A stretch of 64,000 nucleotides of DNA from Brachionus rotundiformis (taxonomy: Eukaryota > Rotifera > Eurotatoria > Ploima > Brachionidae), in the NCBI GenBank assembly GCA_016802295.1, contig JAESIW010000118.1:195727-259726 (forward strand), given 5' to 3'. Below the pieces are notes generated by a model. That model saw nothing but the letters and a program-made list of their open reading frames with translations, ran no database searches and was not told the origin of the DNA. Below are positions 39,055 through 50,211 of the stretch, one piece after another. Both the position numbers and the translations under genes were made by a program. Each line of letters starts with the position of its first letter. Within the stretch, counting starts at the first letter, position 1.

Positions 39055-39594
39055 TTATTTATTTTGGTATTCTAAAACAATTTTATTATAAATTTTTTCA
39101 ATTGTGTAAACCATTTTTAGGGCTTGATTATCATTTTCAAAATAGAATCCAAAGCAATTGACATTATCAAAATTCTGAAAGCATCTAAAAGTGGCAACAA
39201 ATATCGGTTTTGATGAATTTTGTTCCTTAATATTTTCTATCAATTCAAACTCTCTCTGTATTTTAGCTTTGATATGCTTAAAAACACCGCAATAGGTTAA
39301 TAGACAAATAGGTAAAGAAATATTTATTTTGTCCTGAAAATTGGAATCAGAAATTTTAATATTTAAAATATTTTCTTTAATTGACAAAACAGCAGATTTC
39401 GTTTCAGCTTTAGCAACTAACTTTTTAATATGATTTTGACATGCGTCGCTTCCATCAACATTATCGCCAAATGCATTCATAATTTCACTTCCTAAAAATG
39501 TAACTTTTTCCGGAAATACAGAATCGGTTGAAAAAGAGGTCATTTTTTTCTTGTAAAATAGAATATTATAAGTGTCTTGTGAATTAATTTTCAA
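39055..39594 (-). CDS. PTB/PID-fold domain protein
   Basis: 179 residues, almost entirely one domain. PEKVTFLGSEIMNAFGDNVD resembles the first strand of phosphotyrosine-binding domains (YLGS...G). It is followed by an AxxxIxxLV helix, a LNIKISD strand, ISLPICLLTYCGVF, then FVATFRC, CFGFYFENDNQAL and the final helix MVYTIEKIYNKIV. This order fits the PTB/PID fold used by adaptors that bind NPxY-type tails. No other domain is present and the exact family was not identified. ATGs at codons 1 and 18 are both possible starts. It ends near the small membrane-protein gene (tail to tail). Confidence 0.6.
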   Translation of the reverse strand: MKINSQDTYNILFYKKKMTSFSTDSVFPEKVTFLGSEIMNAFGDNVDGSDACQNHIKKLVAKAETKSAVLSIKENILNIKISDSNFQDKINISLPICLLTYCGVFKHIKAKIQREFELIENIKEQNSSKPIFVATFRCFQNFDNVNCFGFYFENDNQALKMVYTIEKIYNKIVLEYQNK

Positions 39595-40428
39595 AAATAT
39601 CTAATTGACAAAATAGATTTTTAAACAAAAGAATTTATGGAATTTTTTCAATTAAAATCAATTTGTTCATATCGTTTATATTATTGAATAAAATATTAAG
39701 CTACTAAACAAAATTTCTTGTTGATAGAGAATGATAAATTCCTAAGACAAAAAAGACAAAAATATGATATTTATTTTTATCTAAGCTTTAAAAATTTAAA
39801 TATATATAAAAAAAAGCAATTTTAACACCAAACAAACTTTTTTATTTAAATTCAAAAATGCTTGAAACTTTTAAAAAGTAATTATCATTATGAAAATAAT
39901 TATTATTTTCTATTTTTTGAAAATATCATTTTAAAATTTTTATTTATTTATTTTGTCCAATTTTAATTTAATCCATTTTAAAATAGTTAAGTGTTTTGTG
40001 TTTTTGACATCAAAATAAATAAAAAAAATTTTGAAACCAAAAAAAGTAATTTAAATGTAATTTAAAGGCGAGTTAATTAAATTTGTTAAAGAAAACAGAG
40101 ACAGAAAGAACGCCTTTAAGTTAAAAAAATTAACAAAAGGTATCATTCAAATTTAAATAATTAATGCTACAAAAAAGTCAAAAAAACTAAACTTTAAATT
40201 TTTAGTTAACTTATGTTAACTCAAAATATTTAAATTAAATAAATTAATTTTTGTTTAGCCTGAAAAATTAGGTTTACATTTTAAAATAAAAGAAGATTTA
40301 TTAATATTTATTCAAAATTGATCTACTTTTATATTATTTGATCTTACATTTGATTAGATTACTTTGAATATTTTTTTCCAAAAGTTATTTAAACTTGAAA
40401 AAAAAATAAAATTAAAATAACTAAATGA
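39595..40428. other. Intergenic, nothing recognised
   Basis: 834 bp AT-rich spacer between two minus-strand genes; no coding frame supported. Confidence 0.6.
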
Positions 40429-41013
40429 TTAAATTTTTAAAAAAGGTACTAGTCTATACTCAAAACCACATACACATGCTACACCAACATGTTCTACGGT
40501 TAAATCCCATTTATATATCCCATTTACACATTCATTCGATCTAAAAAGGACTGGTCGTCGTTTTAAAACTGGTTGACAACTCAAAATATTTCGATAAATT
40601 TTAGCATTTCCTATCATTAAACATGAATCGCATGTGCATTGAATTTGATTCATATCTTTTGGAAACATACTTGTTCGAAAAATTTTCTTTATCCGCCAAG
40701 GACATAAAGATGCCTGGTTTAGAATACTTGCATTTCTCGTTGATAGATTACATTCAGATTTATCTACTAAAAAGTTTGAGGCTTTTGTTTGAATGGTTTG
40801 AGACTCTGAATCAAGAGAAGAGATTTTATTAGGATCTTTTAGTTTATCCTGTTCATATTTAGTATAAACTATTGTGTAATTAGACAGAAGTTCACTCAAA
40901 TACTCATCATCAGGATCTCTACACGATTCCTTTATATTGATATGTTCTTCTGCATATAGTTTTTCACCAAGATTCATCAAAAATAAGACTTTTAAAATAT
41001 ACAATTTTTTCAT
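40429..41013 (-). CDS. IL-17-like secreted cytokine
   Basis: 194 residues. An N-terminal hydrophobic stretch (KKLYILKVLFLMNLG) with a likely cut near LYA|EE (residue 21) indicates secretion. The C-terminal half has the interleukin-17 cystine-knot layout: LCPWRIKK (Cys104), the Cys126-x-Cys128-xx-Cys131 cluster in IQCTCDSC, Cys146 in LSCQPV, a KRRPVLFR stretch, Cys162, and the final VACVCG pair (Cys180/182) that matches the VGCTCV ending of the family. Two extra Cys lie at 31 and 88. IL-17 proteins bind IL-17 receptors and signal through Act1/TRAF in animals, including molluscs and nematodes. The gene is a single exon. The call rests on cysteine spacing and the CPW and CxCxxC motifs. Confidence 0.8.
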   Translation of the reverse strand: MKKLYILKVLFLMNLGEKLYAEEHINIKESCRDPDDEYLSELLSNYTIVYTKYEQDKLKDPNKISSLDSESQTIQTKASNFLVDKSECNLSTRNASILNQASLCPWRIKKIFRTSMFPKDMNQIQCTCDSCLMIGNAKIYRNILSCQPVLKRRPVLFRSNECVNGIYKWDLTVEHVGVACVCGFEYRLVPFLKI

Positions 41014-42430
41014 TCTTGAACTAAATTCAAAAAGCTAAATTTTTCACGATTTTTTATATATAAATTAACTTTAATTCTCAAAAATCAATGAAATAAACCG
41101 AAAGGGTGACGGAAATATGTTGGCAATTCCTTTTTGTTTATCAATAACTACAAAAAAAAATTAATTGCAAATTTTTCTGTTGATTAAAATTTTCATTAGT
41201 TTTTTTTTATTGAATTGACTTGAATAATATTAAATTTAGCCTACTATTTATAATAACCTTATTGAACATTAGTTTTTAATATTTTTTGACGGATTTAAAA
41301 ATTATTTTAGATATATTTTGACATAACATTTGAATATTCACCGATTAATAACGTAAAATAACATAAAACTATAAAAAAAACCTTTTTTTTTAAATTTTCT
41401 AATTTTCATCTTTTAATTTCTCTAAGTTAAACTATATTCTATTAATTTGAAATGAAACACAGGAATCTTAAGTTCTGATAAAAGGATAAGGTGTAACATC
41501 AACCAATTGTCTTATTATGCTTTAATCTCAACAATAAGCTTAAACGATTCAATTGTTAGTTTCAGGAATTATCAAAACATAATTAAATCAAATAAATCCA
41601 AATATTGCTATAAAAAAATAATTACAATTTTTTAAGCTTTTCAAAATAGAAATATTTTATTTTGATCGTCAGTTTTGATAAATTAAACAGAATCTAAACA
41701 GAGTCAGTGAATGAAAATTATTCTATATTTTTTTAATAGATAGAATGCTAGTCGGTCTTCATGACAAGGGCATTAACCTGTTGATTGAGGTTGAAATTGA
41801 AGTGGAATGGATACTTTACTAAATAAATAATTTACTAAATAGTATAAGAGTTTCATTTCAATCAATTATGTATTAATAAATTAAAAAAGTGATCAATTTA
41901 AATGTAATTGACAATAATTACAAAAACAAACTAAAATGTTTTTATTTTGTTCCTAATTCAGTATTTTAGTTTTTAGATTTCATATTATTGTTATTTAAAA
42001 ATATTATACGCGCTAAATAAATTCGGATAGAAATTTTAAATGATAAAATTTACTTTTAAAATTTGATTACCTATCGAATTATACTATATTTAAAGTGAGC
42101 GCCTTATAAGTAATACATCAAACATCATTTGATGATAAAAAATATATTTTTAAAAGTTTATTTAACTTTCAATTAATTTAATCATCCAAAATTTTAAACT
42201 TTTAAAGTCAAAATTATTTATAAAAATTACCGAATTTCCTCGAATATAAGTAAACACAATTAGATTAGGCTTGCTTATATTTCTAAAATTTATCCCTTAT
42301 TCGAATTATTTTTTTACGAAAAATGCATCTTGTTTAAAAGAAAATTCATGAATCATGTTCATCTATCTTATAATGTTAGACATGATTTTTTTTGTTGATT
42401 AGTTGAAAAAAAGTTAAATTTTTCTTTTAA
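41014..42430. other. Intergenic, with one less AT-rich patch
   Basis: 1.4 kb AT-rich. The patch 41740-41830 is open in one frame for about 25 codons and richer in GC than its surroundings, but it has no partner exon or recognisable domain. Nothing else seen. Confidence 0.5.
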
Positions 42431-42797
42431 ATGAGTCATTTTTTTTCCATGAAAAATTATCGAATAGAAGAAATCCTTAATGACCGAACTTTCTTATATT
42501 TGATGAAATACGGTAATCTACATGATTTGCAACAATTTGTACATAATTTATCAATTTTAATTGTTACATTTTTTGGTTTGAATTTGAGGCATTTTTTAAG
42601 ATAAAAAATTCTTGATAAACCTCTGTTTGATATTCACAGAAGTTGCTAAAGAGTTTCTATACTTAGCATTAGAGATTAATTATAAAAATATATCGATAAG
42701 CCTACACTATTTAGGATTGGAATTTAAGTCTGAGAAACAGAAAATATCTTTATTTATTGCATGTTTCTTAACAACAACATGCAAAACAGGCAGATAA
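42431..42797 (+). CDS. Possible two-exon small protein (unknown; faint Death-domain-like pattern)
   Basis: Exons 42431-42512 and 42640-42797 (127 bp intron, donor GTAATC, acceptor ATTCACAG, phase 1) give 79 residues; an alternative ATG is at 42449. The join reads FLYLMKY|EVAKEFLYLALEI. The predicted chain is helical and amphipathic, ending in TTTCKTGR. The spacing (LALEI...ISISLHYLGL...KQKISLFIACFL...G) faintly recalls the helices of a Death domain, but key Trp residues are missing. It could instead be an exon of a larger unrecognised gene. Low confidence. Confidence 0.35.
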
Positions 42798-43285
42798 ACT
42801 GTGTAATTTTTAGTATATTGAAAAGATTAAGACCAATAGTTACTCTAATTTTTCATTTATCGATAAACAAAATTCGTTACCAAGAAAAACAAATATAAAA
42901 TATGTTAACAATATAAAATTTTCTTTTTAACAAAAAACATTAGAAACAAAACTTTATAAAATTTAAAATTATAAAATTGCCCTCAAAGCTTAAAATTCAA
43001 ACAAATTTAAACTTTTTCAAACAAAATTTGTTTATACTGGCTAAAATAATAGTTATTTAAGTTAAAAAAATAACTTGATTTTTAGATAAAATAAAACATT
43101 TAAAAAAAATTTAAATCTAAAAATTTTTAATTGAAAATATAAAACAAAATTGGTAAATCTTCTTCATTAGAATATTATGGCTTAAATAGCTTTCAATAAT
43201 TCATCCAGGTAATGAAACTAGAAAAATTATCGTCATTTACATGTTTTTTTAAAATTAAAGGAAAAAGATTTTACAATAACCTTTA
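42798..43285. other. Intergenic, nothing recognised
   Basis: 488 bp AT-rich spacer before the 3' end of the minus-strand receptor. Confidence 0.6.
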
Positions 43286-44302
43286 TTAATTTTTAAATGA
43301 AAAAAATCTAAAAAAAGTAATTAAATGACTACCTATTATTTTTCGATACATCTTATTAAAACAATAATATATGAAAAGCTTAATAATTATAAATAAATGT
43401 AAGCTAAAAACCGAAAAATCGAACATCATCATTTGGTATTGGTGTTTGACAACAAAAAAATCTCTAAAAGCGTAATAAAGTGCAAATGGAAAAGTACCAG
43501 ATGAGAACAAAATCGATATTGAGATCAGCATCAGAGTTATATTCGTGCTTGCTTTTATAGACATACGAAAGTTATAATTTGTTGACGTATATCTTGTTCC
43601 ATAAGAAGGAAGATTTGTACATGTTGTAAATGAGTTTTGTTCATTTAAAAACGACTTTCGACTCAAGTATTTTTTAAAACGGGAAAAAGTAATTAAATTT
43701 ATCACAAAAAGAACAAGTGATGCTAAAACTAGTCGAATTAATGATAAAATAAATGGGATCAATCGACCAAATTTTGTTTTTCCGAAATTAGTAAAATCAA
43801 CTGTGTATTCGGTTGAATTGTTATTTTGGACAATCTTGTTTAGAAAAATTACCGGGATATAAACCGTGAATGAAATTAAACAAATAACAAATATTGCACT
43901 AGAAATTGAATAATTATCCAATTTTTTTTTATTCGAAATAACAAAAAGTCTCTTTAGCGATTGAAGAAGTTCGATCAAGATGTTTATCATGAATAAACAA
44001 CTTGTTAAATAATCTTCAATAATAATATACAACAAACAGCGAATATATTGACTGCTAAGAGAACAAAATATTAAACAAAATGGTTCTCTGGTTAAAAATA
44101 ATACAGCAACTATCAATGAGTATATTAAATCATTTATTGAACTTATTAAAAGTAGTCTATAAATTGAATCTTTTAAAATTGGATTTAGAAAAACTATAAT
44201 ATTGACAATACTAGTTAAAATAGCTAATATACGTAATGAAGTAAAAATAACTTCTTTGACAATTGAAATATCCATTATTTCCGATTTGATTTTTAACTCC
44301 AT
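43286..44302 (-). CDS. Divergent seven-transmembrane receptor
   Basis: 338 residues, single exon. Seven hydrophobic segments are visible at about 17-40, 46-68, 88-112, 130-155, 182-206, 250-275 and 290-314. TM2 has SINDLIYSL in place of the usual LAxAD, with Asp retained. TM3 ends SLKRLF instead of DRY, and no NPxxY is present in TM7 (KLFIYYCFNKMYRK). ECL2 holds an NNST glycosylation site. The motif loss puts it outside ordinary class A peptide receptors; it looks like a lineage-specific orphan receptor. It transcribes toward the mini-gene at 42.4-42.8 kb. Confidence 0.7.
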   Translation of the reverse strand: MELKIKSEIMDISIVKEVIFTSLRILAILTSIVNIIVFLNPILKDSIYRLLLISSINDLIYSLIVAVLFLTREPFCLIFCSLSSQYIRCLLYIIIEDYLTSCLFMINILIELLQSLKRLFVISNKKKLDNYSISSAIFVICLISFTVYIPVIFLNKIVQNNNSTEYTVDFTNFGKTKFGRLIPFILSLIRLVLASLVLFVINLITFSRFKKYLSRKSFLNEQNSFTTCTNLPSYGTRYTSTNYNFRMSIKASTNITLMLISISILFSSGTFPFALYYAFRDFFVVKHQYQMMMFDFSVFSLHLFIIIKLFIYYCFNKMYRKIIGSHLITFFRFFSFKN

Positions 44303-45306
44303 GAAAAGACTTTTATATATAATATTTTAATCTGAAAGGATTCTTATTTATCAAAAGAAATCCTTATTTGTGATTAGTATTTTTTTAATTAATCTGGTTC
44401 AATTTTTCAAAAGAAGAATCAAGTCTCAGGAAAAAAATGAATACAATAAGCAAAAAATGTCACCTACGCGTACGCCTCAAAATTAAAAATTTTATAAGGA
44501 TGTATTTTTCATTCGATAATTAATTAATTAGTTTACATAGTAAATAGAAAAATCTCAAATTTTAATATTTAATCATACTTACTAAAAAAAACTTCAATCG
44601 AAAAATTAAGAATATTATTTAAAATAATCAAAACATTGAAATCTAAGAATAAAAAAAATTATTATAAAAATCGTAAAATATTGTAAAATTATTGTAATAG
44701 TTAAAAAAATATTTATAAAAATTTAAACATATTATATAACCAAAATCCTTGTTCAATTTACCTTTTAATCAATTTTTATACCTGAAAATTAAAGCTTTTT
44801 TGAAAATCTAAAATTCACACTCTAAAATTTTATTACATTAGAAATTATTTAAGAAATAATTATTAATATATTCTTAACAATTGAAGAAAAAAAAACTTTA
44901 ATTAGTTAATTTTAATCAATATTAAGTTTTTTAATTTACAATTAATAAAGAAAATTATTTACCATGCTTTTTATAGTTTTTAAAATTTTATCTCGTTTAT
45001 TATAATTCAAATCTTTCAATATTTGAATCTGGGTAATCAATTTTGAAAAAATTTATGTTTTAAGTAAGAGTATGAAAAGAAATTAAATATTTGTTTTTAA
45101 TTTCAAGGTAGATCTATTATTAACTCAAAAACTTTTGATTTATTACACACATAATTATTCTCTTAATTTAAACTGTTAAGTTGTGAAATATTTTATATTA
45201 TTTAATTTAAATTCAAGATATTTGAATTTTTAATATTTTATGGTTGAATTTTATCGAAATTTTAGATTTTGGAAACATTAAAATTAGATCAAATCGAATA
45301 TAAAGA
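44303..45306. other. Intergenic, divergent promoter region
   Basis: 1.0 kb AT-rich region between the divergently transcribed receptor (-) and PIG-W copy 1 (+). It should hold both promoters. No specific site was recognised apart from TATA-like AT runs everywhere. Confidence 0.5.
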
Positions 45307-47622
45307 ATGAATTTGTACGCAAATTTATTACGAGCAGATGTAATTGATTTTATAATCTTATTAGGATCATACTGCATAATATGTTTTCTGAATATCTTTT
45401 TTAAAATCAGATGGTTTTGTTTAAATATTGAAAATCAACAGATCAAAATTAATTTTGAAGTATTTGATTTAAAAAAAATTTTCTGGTAATTTAAAGTTAT
45501 CCATTTAATATATAATTTATTAAATTTTTAGGAAGCTTTTTAAATTTGATGTTTTAACATTTCAAATACCAATTGTTTTGATAGTTTTATCAAACAATAT
45601 GTGGAAAATCTATAGTTATATCATTTTAGTCTTGTTTTTGATTTTTTTGAGTTTACTTCCACGATCAGTGATGATAACACAAAATTTGACTTTTTCCAAA
45701 ATCGAATCTGAAACAATTGACTTAGATTCAAAAATTATTCGTTTAAGCATCCATATGTTTCGAACATTATTATTTTTCATCACTAGTGCTTGTATTCTAG
45801 CAGTAGACTTTCCTTTTTTCTCAATGGTTAAAGCCAAAACGCATGAGTATGGTGTATCATTGATGGACATTGGAGTTGGATATTTTATACTTTGTCATTC
45901 GATGCGATTAATCCGAAATATGCCTATTCAACCTGAGACAGATAAAATGTAATTTTAAAAATATTTTACATTTTTTTTAAGTTCATAAAATTAAACAAGT
46001 TCATAAAATAGAAACCAATATAAAATTTGTTCTGATGTTTTTGGTACTTTAAAAAAGTCAAGCATCCTCTTTATTCTGGGTTCTATAAGATATTTGTCTC
46101 TTGAATTTTTAGGCTATAGTGTAAATGTAAATGAATATGGAGTTCATTGGAATTTTTTTTTCACAATATTTTTTGTCAAGGTAATTAAAAACAAAAAACT
46201 AGCTTTTATTTTATTATATTCAAAGGTTTTGTCAAGTTTTTTTGATTCATCTATAAAAAATAGCGCTAAAAGAGCGTTTTTTCTATCATTTTTGATTGGA
46301 AGTTTATATCAATGGGTATTATACTACAAAACAGATTATCTTCTAGAATATAATGGACAACGAAAAACCTTTGTTGATAAAAACAAAGAGGGTCTTTATA
46401 GCACTATTGGATACACTTCAATGTATTTTTTGGGCGAAGGAGTCTGCTATCATTTGAAAAATTCCTTAAATAAAAAGTAAATTTTGACTAGAATTAAAAA
46501 ATCATTTAAAATTGTTTTTTAGAGATAATTCAAGAAGCTTTTTAAGTAAACCTCATACTAGATGTGGCGCTTTATTGCTGTTTTACTCTATGATTTTTTT
46601 CGTTTTAACCCACCTTACTTCATTCTACATTCAAGATATATCCAGAAGAATATGCAACTTATCGTTTACATTTCATACTGTAGGTAGCCTTAATTAATCA
46701 TTTAACAAGTTTATATCATACTTTACGATTCTAAAATTAAAAAAAAATAATTTAGAACTTAAGTTAAAATTTTTTACTTCCAAATAAAGAAAAAAGCTTC
46801 ATGTTTTTTATTACAATGTGATCTTTGTAAAATTTTAAATCAAATTTTAATACAAGAAAATTGAATAAAGTTTTAAGATGTTTATTTATGTAAAATTTAG
46901 TTTAAATCTGATAATTCATTATTTTATGTTTCCAGGGTGATAAATTTATTTGAAAAGTTAATTTCAAGTTAATTAAGATAAATAAATAAAAATTTAAGAT
47001 AATGAAATAAAAGAACTTTTTACTAGATCTAATTCCAACAGCTGGTAATAGATAAAAAAGTAAATTTAAATAATCAGAGCATTTAAGATATTTACTCAGT
47101 TGAAATGAAATAATTCATATTAATTTAGAATAGAATAATTAATTATGATTAAATAAGTTCTTTTAATTAGAAATAAATATATTTTAAATTTAGTTGAAAG
47201 AAATAAAATTCAAAATTAGTCTAAAAAAAATTTGTCTCTGTATTACTAAAATTACATAACTTATTTTTAAGCTAACAACAGCATGTTTGCTATGGTCATT
47301 TTTCGTATTCGGAAATATAGTGACAGTTCAAATATTGAAAATATTCATAAAAAGAACAGTAAGCATTAATCAGCTTGAAATGGATAGCATGTTGGATTCA
47401 CTGCTTGATCTTACACACTCTTTCTATCGGTATGCTGATTCAAAATTTGTTGGTCTGGCTATCTTTTTGATAGCGAATATTTTCACTGGCATGGTTAATC
47501 TCTCAATTAATACTCACAATTGTTCTTTTTTTGTCACTTTTTTAATTTTAAATCTTAATTTAATCGTCTCAAGCTTCATACCATTTTGTATTTATTTTTA
47601 TTATCAAAATAAAAATAATTAA
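45307..47622 (+). CDS. PIGW: PIG-W, GPI-anchor inositol acyltransferase, copy 1
   Basis: Six exons (45307-45485, 45532-45948, 46012-46180, 46226-46476, 46523-46679, 47272-47622) give 507 residues, close to human PIG-W. The enzyme acylates the inositol of GlcN-PI in the ER during GPI-anchor synthesis. Recognised family segments are LAVDFPFF...AKTHEYGVSLMDIGVGYF, the INVNEYGVHWNFFFT-type segment (here VNVNEYGVHWNFFFTIFF), DISRRICNLSF, and the end IANIFTGMVNLSINT...FYYQNK. Multiple transmembrane helices are evident. Four introns are only 45-63 bp; the last is 592 bp. Intron 3 (46181-46225) is 45 bp, in phase and stop-free, so retention would insert 15 residues. The last exon is identical to that of copy 2. 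Confidence 0.9.
46680..47271 (+). other. Last intron of PIG-W copy 1
   Basis: 592 bp AT-rich intron, donor ACT|GTAGGT, acceptor ATTTTTAAG. It is not similar by eye to the equivalent 190 bp intron of copy 2. Confidence 0.75.
47276..47613 (+). repeat. 338 bp exact duplicate, copy 1 (PIG-W last exon)
   Basis: Identical base for base to 51788-52125. The match begins within four bases of the splice acceptor and ends nine bases before the stop end, so it covers nearly exactly the coding part of the exon. Confidence 0.95.
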
Positions 47623-48133
47623 AAATTAATAAAACAATTAAAACTTTAGAATTATTTTAATAAAAATATGACCTAGTAATTATAATTAAGAAATAAAATA
47701 GTTACTCATGTTATTTAGATTTAAAATTTAAAATTTGAATGTTTTACAAGAATGCGTAATTTTTCTTTAAACCAGTTTTAAGTACCATAACTTTTATCAT
47801 TTTTGATTCAAAAGACTTAAATGAATGAGATCTTTAAATTTATTGTATCAACGTTAAACTGATTTTTTATTGTAATTTGCTTTTTTCGATATTTGAGCCG
47901 TTTATACTGTACTAAAAGGTTTAACAAGAGAATTACAACAACCTTATTTAAATAAAAAAATTATAATCTTATCTGGTTAATTAAACTTTTGAAAAATTAG
48001 TTTTGAATTTTGAAAAGGTTTTAATATAAAAATAGAATATCGTTCTTGCTGAGTCATAATCAACATCCTTAAAATAAAGGCAATGATAACAATAACCAGT
48101 TTAATTTAAAAAAGTTATTCATCTTATTTAAAT
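47623..48133. other. Intergenic, nothing recognised
   Basis: 511 bp AT-rich spacer between PIG-W copy 1 and TTC38, likely holding the 3' UTR and the TTC38 promoter. Confidence 0.6.
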
Positions 48134-49555
48134 ATGCATTCAAATTGGAGAGATTGTAAAGCTTGGTATGATGAAAAGTTACCCATGAACACCAATTCAA
48201 ACGAGGCCAGCAAATTCTATGATATATGTTTAAGTCAATTTGCTGGTTATTACGAGAATCACCAATTTGGAGGCATAACGGAATCTTTATCCACAATGCT
48301 AAGCTCTGATCCAAATTTTATTTTAGGTCACTGTTTAAAAAGTGGAATTGAGCTTTTAGGAACTAATTCTACTCTTACTTCCGATTTTTATCAAAAATCG
48401 ATTCAAGATTTAGTTCTTAAATCTGAGCTACTTTCAGATGAACTAACATTACGAGAAAAACTTCATGTTCAAGCTATTGAACACCTTTCTAAAGGAAATT
48501 TATCTGAATCTGTCAGAACATGGGAAGATATCTTAATAGATCATCCAACTGATATGATGGCAATTAGAATGAGTGCTGGGGTTTATTTTTACCTCGGTGA
48601 TAGCATTCAATTGAGAGATAGTATAGCAAGAATCTTACCAAAATGGAATCAAAGAATTCCATTGTTCAACTACTTGTATGGATACTACGCCTTTGGACTA
48701 ACTCAAACTAAAGAACTCGAAAAAGCTGAAAAATACGCTAATTTTGGCCTCGAAATGAATAGACAAGATGGATGGGCATGCCACGCAATAGCTCATGCAA
48801 ATGAATATTCTTCAAATGCTGACAAAGGAATAGAATTTTTGCTCAAGACAGAAAAAGATTGGATTAATTGTGATTTTATAAGCGGGCATAATTATTGGCA
48901 TTTGTCACTATTCTATTTAGAAAAACAAGAATATGATAAAGTTTTGAATATTTTGGATAACAATGAGTCTTTTTTGAATCCAAAAATGACTATAGATATG
49001 ATAAATATTTCTAGTCTATTGACCCGACTTAAATTAGACGGATTCAAAAATGACGATTATTTAAGAAATAAATTTTTGGATTTAAAAGAAAAATTTAATG
49101 ACAGAATTAATCAACATGGTTACGTTTATAGTGATTTTCACATGGCACTGATATATTCAATGATTGGAACTGATCAAGAAAAAGAAATATACATGAAATC
49201 GTTAGAGGAATTCGTTAATAATCAAAATGTTGCATATTTTATAAGAAATATAAACAATAAAATTGGACGAAAAATTTTTAAAGCTTTGTTTGAATATGGT
49301 GAGAAAAATTTTGATGAGACTGTTCGTCTTTTGTATCCGATTAGATATGAGCTTAAAAAAATAGGTGGTTCTAATGCTCAAAGAGATATATTTAACTTAA
49401 TTCTGATCGATGCATGTCTGAGATCAAAATATGAAAAAGATAATCGTATTGGAACTGCACTTTTATTTGAAAGACTAGCGCAAAAAGAATGCTCTCCATT
49501 AACAAATCGAATAGCTGATAGATTTTTTATTGATGATTTTTTTAAAAATTTATAA
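48134..49555 (+). CDS. TTC38: TTC38, tetratricopeptide repeat protein 38
   Basis: A 473-residue single-exon gene, the same length as the animal family (about 470). Clear family segments are RDCKAWYDEKLPMNTNSNEA at the start, LTLREKLHVQAIE, WEDILIDHPTDMMAI, FYLGDSIQLRDSIARI, the HAIAHANE turn (His-x-x-x-His), SGHNYWHLSLFYLEKQEYDKVL, LLYPIRY and IGGSNAQRDIFNLILIDA. The fold is an alpha-solenoid of degenerate TPR units; the molecular role is not established. It lies between two PIG-W copies on the same strand. An AATAAA follows at about 49592. Confidence 0.93.
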   Translation: MHSNWRDCKAWYDEKLPMNTNSNEASKFYDICLSQFAGYYENHQFGGITESLSTMLSSDPNFILGHCLKSGIELLGTNSTLTSDFYQKSIQDLVLKSELLSDELTLREKLHVQAIEHLSKGNLSESVRTWEDILIDHPTDMMAIRMSAGVYFYLGDSIQLRDSIARILPKWNQRIPLFNYLYGYYAFGLTQTKELEKAEKYANFGLEMNRQDGWACHAIAHANEYSSNADKGIEFLLKTEKDWINCDFISGHNYWHLSLFYLEKQEYDKVLNILDNNESFLNPKMTIDMINISSLLTRLKLDGFKNDDYLRNKFLDLKEKFNDRINQHGYVYSDFHMALIYSMIGTDQEKEIYMKSLEEFVNNQNVAYFIRNINNKIGRKIFKALFEYGEKNFDETVRLLYPIRYELKKIGGSNAQRDIFNLILIDACLRSKYEKDNRIGTALLFERLAQKECSPLTNRIADRFFIDDFFKNL

Positions 49556-50211
49556 AAAAATTTGAATAATTATTAAAGTTTCTTAGCTTTTAATAAAAAA
49601 AAGGTAACCATAATTATTTCAAATTATATCGTTTTCTTGATGAGATCAAAAGTTTTCCATTTACTAAATCGATGTTTACTTATTATTGATAGCTTAGGAT
49701 TTATTTATTTTCATAATTTTTTTTATCAAGGTTAATATGATACTCAAAGAATGATATATTATTTAATACATACAATTAGGAAAACCTTTTTTTAGAGAAT
49801 GATATTTTTAATAGAGTCAAAAATAATTGAAATAACATATTATATCAACTTAATTATCATTTAATACAAAAATAAATATAATTTTTGTTCTATATTTATA
49901 GAGATTAAATCGTAATCTCTTGCTAAAACCAGGTGCATAAAATTCTTAATCTAAATATCATGTAATCAAACTATTTATGTAATATTAAGAAGTAAAAAAA
50001 AAGATTATAATAAGTTGCTAAATGTATTTTAATAAAAAATACAATGTTAATGAGGTCGGAAAGGGTGTTTTTAAGAATTCTATAATTATAATACTTATCT
50101 CATTGAATGATTAAAATTTGTTGTAAAAAATAAAATTTTTCCAAGATAATTTTTGATTCAAAATTTTGTGATTAATAAGGATTTTTTTTAAAATTTTTCT
50201 TTTTCTTAGAT
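49556..50211. other. Intergenic, nothing recognised
   Basis: 656 bp AT-rich spacer between TTC38 and PIG-W copy 2. Confidence 0.6.

Noticed and set aside
41740..41830. 25-codon open patch of higher GC
   Set aside because: No partner exon, start context or domain could be found; kept only as a note in the spacer entry.
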